Below, one piece after another: positions 56,041 through 64,000 of a stretch of DNA of 64,000 nucleotides; position 1 is the stretch's first letter, and each line of letters starts with the position of its first letter. The stretch comes from Nematostella vectensis (lineage: Eukaryota; Cnidaria; Anthozoa; Actiniaria; Edwardsiidae). The translations under genes and the position numbers were made by a program. Under the pieces are notes generated by a model, which worked only from the letters and a program-made list of their open reading frames with translations, did no database searches and was not told where the DNA came from. The DNA is taken from assembly GCF_932526225.1 (NCBI RefSeq), contig NC_064040.1, forward strand, positions 14,422,856 to 14,486,855, in the 5' to 3' direction.

Positions 56041-58892
56041 GCTTCTTACGCAGGTTAAGGTAATCATCAGGGGACTAACAATAGGTCTGAATAATTGTTT
56101 CTCAAAAAGCCATTCAATGAACTTTGTATTCGGGTAAAGCTGACCCCTTGACACTGCACGCTCGTTGGATTTGGAAGTGCTTCTCTTTGCTGAAAAAAAA
56201 ACTAGTTTATTGCAGCGCTAGAAACATTATCACTCTAGAAACCATTTCCAATGGTGAGAATTCTGTTTTGATTATACTAACAAACGAGTCGGGGTTCAAA
56301 AACAATAATGAATAATCATTGTAGTTTTCTTTGTCTTAATCTGGATTCACAGCTGTCAAATATTCCAACCTTTTTCACCCCTAACTGGTAATCTCACAAA
56401 ACAGCTAACTTTTTTGTTTGTGGAGATAACGAAAATATGGTATTCGTGCTTATAATGTTGTTTTATGAATAAGGGTATACTTTGTTTAGCGACGCACATG
56501 GTCTATTACAAGCTATGCAAATTTGTATTACTCATCAGATAGCTTTCTATCCGGTTTCTGTTTGCAGTTTTAACCATTTAAAAATGGTCTCCTACATCCC
56601 CGTCCCCCCTTAGAGTGACATTTTTAACCTGAGTATCAGGCCCTCCTATGTTTCTATCGCGCCAGCGATAAATTTTTCCTCTTCGACTTTTGAAAAATAA
56701 AATCGCCTGATACTCAGGCTATGACATTTTCTCATCCCGATACGCTCTTTCCCAAACACAAATTTAATTAAAGCCTTAGTAAATAAAGCATAAAATAATA
56801 CATCGAAAAGATCTCTATCTTGAAACGGTGTGGTTTTGGACGGACAGACGTTCTTGTATAAAGAGAAACAATACATTCTATATTGCAATCTTGTTGTGGG
56901 GGTTGATATTAATCGATCGAATAAAACGCTAGCCTCATTGTATTGAAATTCTATTATTTTCTGAAATACTAGACATCGACAATTGCAAGAGTTGCTCTTT
57001 TTTCATAGTCGCTTAATGAATATAAACCGTTGACAAACATATATATGGTCTAATGAATAATTTTATCCCTTTTCTAATATTTATTTGCTTGCAAGGCATA
57101 AAATAAAACTGTTGCCTAAAATATAAGATTAGATAGAAGAAAAATTAGAAAAAATAATCTATTGATTCTTGCTCACTCATTTAGTATTCTATGCTTGTTT
57201 TTAGCAGTGAATTGTAATTTGTGTATTGTGTATTGGCGAGGTTTTTTGGTAATAGTTCAAGCTATAAATTGTCTTCGTATGAATTCCCGCGGCTTTTAAA
57301 GCTGGTGTGGGATCATTTTCACTGCAGTTTTCTAGAGTTATAAGAGCGAATTTTGCATGAATATCCATCGATGGCAACTGGCGATGCTGTCAACAAAAAC
57401 ACGAGACGTTTGGCGTTTCCAAATATTCCCAGAAATTTGTGGCTGCCTGTGGTCAAGTCTCCTCCGATCTGGAGTGTTTATTTGCCCGAGTGGGCCCCAT
57501 TACAAATTGCCAATTATTGGCACCAGTGAAATCACAACTGTTAAAGCTGCTATGACCTCAGACTCATGTATTTGTCTGCCTAATAGTTATGTTCAAGATG
57601 CTCAAATAAACAGTTGCATGCAAAGTTACTACAGGAGTTTTGTCTTACTTACAAAAGATGTAAAACAAATGAAAGTTTGAGATTTGATGAAACTAATGGA
57701 ATCTTTAAGAAAAGTTGAGAAAAAGATTGAAAGTGCTACTGAAAAGAGCTGCTCTCAATTCATCGTAATTGAATGATCTTGCAAACAACTACAAAAATCA
57801 TGTTGTTGTTTTTGAAAATAGAAGTGGTAGTTTTTTCAACCAATTTTATTGCCTGGCTAAAACAATAAATTCATGTATTCCTAGAACAAACTTTTGATAC
57901 TCTTACAGAAGTAATGTAACTGTAGTAATGGCGATCGATCCAATTCTAATGCTAGAAAAACTGGCTCTGAATTTCCTAATTGAAGAGGAGGCATGGATTG
58001 CAATAACTGTAGCAAGGAATGTATTTTACCCTTTTCAATAAAATAGTGGGGAAGCGGGGATTGGTACAAACGTACCGCTGGTGGTCGACTCGTTTATCGT
58101 AACAAACGCATAGGGACAGCTCGCTTAAGGAGCCAAAACAATTCAAACAAAACCAGTAGAGGGAAGAAATGCGTAGTTAATTAAACTCTAACAATGCGTT
58201 ACACAATACTTTGGAGTAAAATTATCCTAGAGCCCGTGATCTCACAATCCAATTCTCCGAGCACTTCACTATCTTGAAGATACTTCTAGTTAAAAAAAAG
58301 AATAAAACAACATGCTTGAGAAAATTTTAATATGCTGATTAGGTGTACATATTGTTTTCCATTTTAAGTTTTCTTTTCTTTTATAAAGAAGAGATAAGTA
58401 AAAATGACATGAATGCGCAAAGTGCATGTAAAAGCAAAAGTCTTCGTGCGATGTAGACATTGATAATGTGATAGAATACCCAATTAAAAGAACCTTATTT
58501 ACAAGAACGTCCAGCCTGAGATCTCAAACAAGAAACATGCCGAGGCTCAGCTAGCAGAAATATATGCTTTGAAGTTATTTTGATATGTTCTTAAACTTCA
58601 TAATCAACATCTACAATCATTATTCATTTTTGTTTTTGAACGTCGACTCGTTTGTCAGTATAATTAAAACAGAACTCTCACCATTGGGAATGGTTTCTAG
58701 AGTGATCATATTTCTAGCGCTGGAATAAAAATTTTTTTACAAAGAGAACTAACTACGGCCAAATCTAACGAGCGTGCAGTGTCAAGGGGTCAGCTTTACC
58801 CGAATACATGATCACTGAATGACTTTTTGAGAAAACAATTATTCAGACCTTTTGTTAATCCCCTGAGAATTAACCTAACTTGCGTAGGAAGC
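56041..58892. mobile_element. 2.85-kb segment bounded by ~283-bp inverted repeats
   Basis: Left arm 56041-56324 and right arm 58611-58892 are inverted copies with roughly 10-15% differences by eye; shared blocks include GTCAAGGGGTCAGCTTTACC and GGAAGCAATG (complemented). The interior, about 2.29 kb, holds one open frame (57357-57680, plus) of unknown nature and no recognisable transposase. It could be a non-autonomous DNA transposon with long terminal inverted repeats, a foldback element, or an inverted duplication of a single repeat. Confidence 0.75.
57357..57680 (+). CDS. Hypothetical open frame inside the inverted-repeat segment
   Basis: 107 codons beginning MNIHRWQLAMLSTKTRDVWR and including GVFICPSGPHYKLPIIGTSE, with several cysteines (CxC near ICGC and CIC). 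No family was recognised and no splice signals are clear. It may be a decayed fragment or accidental. Confidence 0.2.
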   Translation: MNIHRWQLAMLSTKTRDVWRFQIFPEICGCLWSSLLRSGVFICPSGPHYKLPIIGTSEITTVKAAMTSDSCICLPNSYVQDAQINSCMQSYYRSFVLLTKDVKQMKV

Positions 58893-60306
58893 AATGTGAT
58901 CCGGATATCTCCCCCCCTTAGGAAACGCGCCTCACGTTATAAAAAGAGTGTAATCAGATCAAAGTTCTACTTATGCAGGGCCGTAGCAGGGGTGGGGCAC
59001 TGGGGGCATGTTCCCCCCTAATATTTTCAAAAATTATACGAAAATGACTGGTAGGGGCGTGGCTGTGCCCCCAATATTTTCGTAATGTTTCTGTAGAGTG
59101 CCTCCCAATATTTTCGTAATGTTTCTGTAGTGTGCCCCCAATATTTTTGTATGTTTCTGTTTCAAATGTAAATCTTCATATTATGGCTCGCATAAGCCCC
59201 TCTTCATTCGTTTCTATGCGAGCTCCTCACCTTGCCTTCCATTAGTTTGTTTGGTTAAAAGCGGGTATTATCTTATCTCATGTGTGGAAGGTTGGTTCCA
59301 TAACATATATAAAATTCATTTGATTTCCCGAAATCTTACGGCCTTGTTTTTTTTGCCGAATATAGAACATAGAATCTGAAGACCATCGTTCATTTTCTTT
59401 TATTCAATTTTTTCAGGAGAGCGTCTTGAAAATTGCCCCATACAAGAGAACTCCAAAAATACCCTATCTTTTAGGAAGGCTTCAGGTTAAGGGTTTAGTC
59501 TTAAGATATCTGTATGGATATGGAAAATTGGCATTTAACTTATCGAAATCCGTCATCAAATTTTTAGTTAGGGATTTGTTTTCGAGAAAAAGCTATTTAT
59601 CTTAACCTAGGTAAGCCGTTTTGAGCACTTTTCTTAGTATTTTTTTTTTAATTCGCGCTCTGCCGCACGCCGACGCGCCGACAATTGAATAAGCATACAT
59701 TTACATATCACCTATGTCCACCGATTCTGCCCCATGATGCGCCTATATTCTGTCCAGTGTACTGTTATCAGACAGACAAATAATTTAGTCTTTATCTTAG
59801 TTAAATGTAGCGGTTTGACCCCCCGATCGACCCATTCCTTCCCAGTCATTCTCTTACACTCGCTAAAAAGTGCTCAAGAAGGAAACATCAGATTTGTCTT
59901 CAGAAAGCCTTGTTAGGGGCCCAAACATCAAAATCCTAGGGTAACAAAGCTGGAGTTTTTGAAAATTATAATTCCACTTCATTTCAAAGCACGAAAACAA
60001 AGATTAAATGAGACAAAAAGACAGTTATTGGAATGCATGTCTGACAATTGTCTCGCTAGAGAGATATGATCTTTTCGGCAATATTGCTGCAAATAGGGAA
60101 ATAAGGCATAATTACTTTTTTCCCATAGGAATCGTCATTTGTTATGAGTAAAAGACAAACACTCTATGATCGGTCTATATTTTTAAAATAACCCCACCCT
60201 TTGATTTGTATTTTGCCACTTGACATGGATTTGGCCAATAAACGTGCGCATTCAGTTAGAATAAACACTCACTATTTTAAAATGGTGTGTAAATTCAGTA
60301 TCAAAG
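58893..60306. other. Intergenic; short tandem repeat near 59040-59165
   Basis: Three imperfect copies of a ~45-bp unit with CCCCCAATATTTTCGTAATG and TTTCTGTAG lie at about 59040-59165. A related C-rich segment is at about 1110-1160. No gene was recognised. Confidence 0.5.
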
Positions 60307-60562
60307 TATACACCTATTTCAGAAAAGGTTGTCAGTGCAAATGGCGATTGGCAAATGGCAGTTCTACGATCGAAAGTAACCATGCGTCTCGAAGAATGTG
60401 GATGAATCAAAACAATTATCCATTAAAGGTTACATATGCTTGGCTCTTACATTGCTGGACTTTATTTAACACCTTGAATTTTACTAATAACTAGTACACA
60501 TAACCCTTTACCATTTGTCATTCGCCATTTGCACTGACATCCCTTTGTGAAATAGGTGTATG
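60307..60562. repeat. Inverted repeat (~54-bp arms, ~150-bp loop)
   Basis: Left arm 60307-60360 (ACACCTATTTC, GTCAGTGCAAATGGCG) and right arm 60511-60562 (CGCCATTTGCACTGAC, GAAATAGGTGT) are complementary with a few mismatches. Size and structure suggest a MITE-like or foldback repeat. Confidence 0.8.
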
Positions 60563-62647
60563 TGTATGTTTTTGTGAATATAGCTTGACGTATAATAAGT
60601 ACACATGTGTGAATAGTGTGTATATATAGTGGGTAAATTATAACTTGATAGAACTTTGTAGAAAATACACGCAAACAACTGTTTCATCCCTATAAGCCTT
60701 TTTTGTAAAATAAGTATATACATATAACGTATATATTTGGTAATTAGTCCTAGCCTGAGGCTGCTAGAAGTGTTAACAAGTTTACACGGCTGAAAAAAAA
60801 AAGTATTAGCAATAAACAAACAAGTATCTGATACTTAGGGTTACCTCATCGCATCCATACGAATATTTTGCCATTATCTTGAGCTTGGAACAGAAGCGTG
60901 TATGTTTTTCCCTGGAACCAAAAATACATCGTGTGACACAGACAGGCTCCTTATCTCATGCTTGTATTGCGCGCAGTCGTAGCGCGGTTATTCCAAAGTA
61001 CTTGGCCCTCCATTAGAACCACGCTAGCGCCCAATTGCCAGCGGGGATCGGCAAATAATGTGCCCAGGTCAAGCAAATTGTCTCTAATTAACAACTAATG
61101 GATTTTAAGAGCAACATTATACTTTTTAGTAGACTGTTTTCCCCCTTATTGATATGAGCTTATATTGTCAATAAGTTATTCATTATCGACAGGTTGTTTC
61201 GTATCTACAATTTGGGCGAGTGGTATTTCGAGAAAATTCCCGAGTGATAAAATACGTATAAGCAAAAAGCAGTCGCTGACCCAAACGGCCCCGTACTGCG
61301 GGCGATTTTTAAAAACTTGTACTTTTTTACTATTTTGAGCTCAAAATTCAGGGTGGGAATTATATACGCGGGTTAAATACGGTAAGCAAAAAGCCGTCGC
61401 TGGCCTAATCGGCCTAGTACTGCGGGCTCACAGAACCGAGCTGGAGGTAGAACCTAGCATTCAAAACTCCATATTTTATTTTTACAAGGTTTCTTATTTT
61501 AGTCTATTATTCATACTTTCCTATTTAACTGTTTTATATCTATATATCAATATTTATAGACTTTAGTCACTGCGTGAAACGAGAGCCCTCAAGCCTGCGC
61601 AGCCGTCCTTAGAGGGGGGTCCCCATAGGCAACAAATCGGATTGATTTTTTTTTAAACAGCACCATTGTCTTTGCGAGCGATTTGATTTGAGGACTCTAT
61701 ATGCATAAACTAGTCACTATCGTAGGATGGGGGGGGGGGGGGGGGGGGAGATAGGGGTGCTCCACTCCACTGGTAATGCTAGTGTATATATGTAAAAAAG
61801 TTTTTTTTTTTTTGCTTAGACAAGAGTTATCTAAATTTCTTTAGTATATAAAACTCGAGAAACGAGAAACAGGCGATTTGATTGGTTGAGAAACTCGGGA
61901 TAAAATGCAATATACATCTCCTAGGAGGTGGATATTTTCTTGTGCAAAATGGCGGGTGTAACAACCGATTTTCAAGTGTTTCCGAAAATAAAATTGCTCT
62001 AAAGCTCGTTTTATATACTAAAACATTTATACCATTTCCATTTCGGAGGATAGTGGTCTTAAAAATATCTACCTTATTAGCTTATTAGAGCTTTCAAGAT
62101 TTTCATATAAAAAAGGGAATAAGAAAATCCACCTATTATCTTTGTTCTACAAAGGAGTTCTTTTGTCTCTATTATTCTCGTTATTTGTGTCGAGGTGCGG
62201 ATATTGTTCATTAGCCCAATCAAATTGCAGCTTGTAAAAAGCTGCGTACTGACCCCTTGCAAACCAGTCACATCAAATCACAGACGTCACGTCACACATC
62301 ACACATTCATATCGCATAATAATGGCTTGTAATCAGTAGCATATTTGAGCATAGCGGCTATGTAAACTTGATTTTAATAAATCAAAATATAAAAGCAGCC
62401 TGGCTTCATTGGCCTTAAGTGCCTTTTTATACAAACACCACAAAATGCATTCGCTGGGTATGTAATAATTGAAGAATTTTTTAGTTGTTTACAAAATATT
62501 CCACATATAGGCACGAGTCTCGTGAATAGGGAACGGGCGATTCTATTGGACAGTTGCTCTCACGGATTAACGGAGCGAATCATTAGGGAATGGAGTCGTG
62601 AGTGTTGAGTGTTTTTTCGAGTTGGATAGTGGGAAAGCGAAAAGTTA
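60563..62647. other. Intergenic; G-tract and a diverged direct repeat
   Basis: Segments 61252-61308 and 61376-61430 are diverged direct copies sharing TAAGCAAAAAGC, GTCGCTG and GTACTGCGGGC. A run of about 20 G lies at 61729-61748. No gene was recognised. The promoter of the Ly6-like gene should lie near the right end. Confidence 0.5.
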
Positions 62648-62720
62648 ATGAAAACCTGCAGAATTACACCACGATGTCTCAGGCTAAGGATCTTGGTCTT
62701 GGCCATGCTGGTGTTTGAAG
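62648..62720 (+). CDS. Ly6/uPAR-domain protein, exon 1 (signal peptide)
   Basis: The ATG at 62648 opens MKTCRITPRCLRLRILVLAM and LVFE, a basic n-region and hydrophobic core typical of a signal peptide. It ends TTTGAAG|GTATTT (phase 1). The intron, 62721-63718, ends TATTTGCAG and exon 2 enters in phase 1, giving the junction E-G-A-G-I-R-C. A second ATG at 62673 in another frame stops after 13 codons and was not chosen. Confidence 0.6.
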
Positions 62721-63718
62721 GTATTTATTTATTGTGTTAATGTCGTGAAGGGAACATTTTATATGTTTACATTGCATGCATAGATACAAAAGCGCGACCT
62801 TTAGAGGGCATCATTAAGAAAATCACGGCATCTTTACTAAAGGAACTTGTAAGAAAAATGATCTTGGCGTTGAATTAAGTAGATTTTTTAAAGAATTCCA
62901 ATCAAAGTCCTGTTTCACGAATATGTGAAATGACCTTGCAGTAAATGTATTACCCGTCAATTTTGCGTTAATATAATTGTAAAGCAAGTGTTTAAATTTA
63001 GATTGAATAAATGAGATATTTTAAACAGCAAGCGCCGGAATAGAACCGCAAATGAAGTCAGAAAACGCCTCAAAGTTTTATCAGCTGTATTCAGTATATG
63101 GCGTATGAGGAATATTAGCATAAAACAGCTTTTCGGAATATAAATCATTAGGGGTATCTTAACGCCTAAGTCAATATTAATCACATAAAAGTCGCTAAGT
63201 TATACTAAAATATTCAACAGATGATGTTCACCTGAGGTCTTGCGTTGCGACATACAGTGACTAGATATTTTTTTTTAATATTCCATTTCATTATTTGACA
63301 ATTTATTTGACAATTTGACAATGCTAAATATTTGTACCTATAAATAGAGGTTGGTAACTTTGAGCCTAATAACGTTCTAGAACCGCAACAAAACAAGCTT
63401 CATCGAGGTCATCGAAGTCTAATATTATTTTAAAAGTGTTTACACGTTTAGGCAATGCGCTTATTTGGGGTGGAGCTTATTCTAGCAATAGATCCAATCG
63501 GCTAACATCTTGTTGCCAGCCAATTCAAATCATGTGATGATTCCTTTGGGTGCTCTTGTACATTTTTTCTCACACGGCCTAGTGCAAGAGGGTATGAAGA
63601 AACAAACAAAATTATCCACCTAAAGAAATGACCACATGATTTGAATTGGGTGTCAACAAGCTGTAAACACCGTTAGCTGATATAAAAATAAATCAAATCG
63701 TAGAATTAATATTTGCAG
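62721..63718 (+). other. Intron 1 of the Ly6/uPAR-like gene
   Basis: About 1 kb with donor GTATTT and acceptor AATATTTGCAG. Contains a hairpin repeat at 63491-63683. No coding segment was recognised. Confidence 0.6.
63491..63683. repeat. Hairpin (MITE-like) repeat in Ly6-like intron 1
   Basis: Arms 63491-63552 and 63617-63683 are inverted copies with mismatches, sharing AATTCAAATCATGTG, AACA-CTTGTTG and CAGCTAACG-like blocks. The loop is about 64 bp. Confidence 0.78.
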
Positions 63719-64000
63719 GTGCTGGCATACGATGCTATGTTTGCAGTGGTACAAAGGCGTACTGTGATGCTAAAAGCTTCTACACTGAATGCTCAATAAA
63801 ATACTTCCATGACACGTGCTACAAGGAGGTCCCCTACAATAGTACAGACGACCGTGTCACCAAGCTATGTCATACTAGAGGCGATTGTTCGCGGGCCAGG
63901 CAGAGATGTTTAGAGTCCAGGAAATGCGAGGTGTTTTGTTGTTACAAAGATCTGTGCAATGGTGGCCTTGACGTCAGACCGGGATACCTGTGGAACTTTG
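63719..64000 (+). CDS. Ly6/uPAR-domain protein, exon 2 (runs off the window)
   Basis: Open from the acceptor to the right edge. The product starts GAGIRCYVCSGTKAYC and holds the ten-cysteine-like LU pattern: CYVC, YTECSI, DTCYKE, LCHTRGDC, RCLESRKCEVFCC and the closing CCYKDLCNGG (the CCxxxxCN signature). LU-domain proteins are secreted or GPI-anchored three-finger folds used in cell-surface binding and regulation. Whether a GPI signal or more domains follow cannot be seen, as the exon is cut by the window end after GYLWNF. Confidence 0.78.

Noticed and set aside
55825-56154. 109-codon minus-strand frame resembling one at 58827-59021
   Set aside because: The similarity is explained by the inverted repeat arms, not by a protein family.

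Overview
The window looks like animal (metazoan) nuclear DNA, most likely from an anthozoan cnidarian such as a sea anemone or coral. This is inference from the content: a secreted PAN/apple plus fibrinogen-like gene, a Ly6/uPAR gene, CR1/L2-like LINEs (one with a 2A-like motif, one with a PHD finger), a Ty3/gypsy element, a tRNA-derived SINE, a hAT-derived gene, spliceosomal introns and many minisatellites. There are no operons and no bacterial features. Most of the length is mobile-element remains and tandem repeats.

The host genes are few. Three paralogous copies of one secreted-protein gene lie on the minus strand: A (1-4054, its last exon off the left edge), C (16169-18058, no last exon found) and B (33381-38926, complete). 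The model for B has three exons joined by canonical splice sites with matching phases: signal peptide (127 nt, ends phase 1), PAN/apple domain (227 nt, ends phase 0) and fibrinogen-like domain (660 nt). This predicts 337 residues. A and B sit in a segmental duplication (1-5076 versus 34243-39956) whose introns differ by insertions and repeat replacement. Other host genes are a DEDDh exonuclease-like gene (46450-47598, minus) and the 5' part of a Ly6/uPAR-domain gene (62648 to the right edge, plus).

The most unusual structure is a 47-bp minisatellite in intron 2 of all three paralogs. It starts exactly at the exon 2/intron 2 junction. Each unit re-creates the last bases of exon 2 followed by a GTAAGT donor, and many units also carry an acceptor-like CTACAG. 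The result is an array of roughly 9 to 29 near-identical 5' splice sites or 16-nt micro-exons. In copy B a second minisatellite (64-bp unit, 573-bp higher-order period) begins at the stop codon, so the last codons and stop are themselves part of the repeat.

Mobile-element layout: a tyrosine-recombinase element fragment with direct repeats that fit a Ngaro-like 3' end (5077-6533); a 64-bp minisatellite (7308-9290); LINE-1st copy, plus strand (9369-13505), with a 2A-like motif and a tetranucleotide repeat in its 3' region; LINE-2nd copy, minus strand (18820-22137), with an endonuclease deletion; Ty3/gypsy, plus strand (24021-29403), with a SINE inside gag; a possible solo LTR (30418-30835); LINE-3rd copy, minus strand (40965-45255), with an L1-type ORF1, a PHD finger and an RT deletion; a hAT-derived intron-containing gene with frameshifts (52240-54567); a 2.85-kb element or inversion bounded by ~283-bp inverted repeats (56041-58892); and several small hairpins. 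All coding mobile elements seen here carry disabling frameshifts, stops or deletions. Coordinates are read by eye; splice models are not supported by transcript data.
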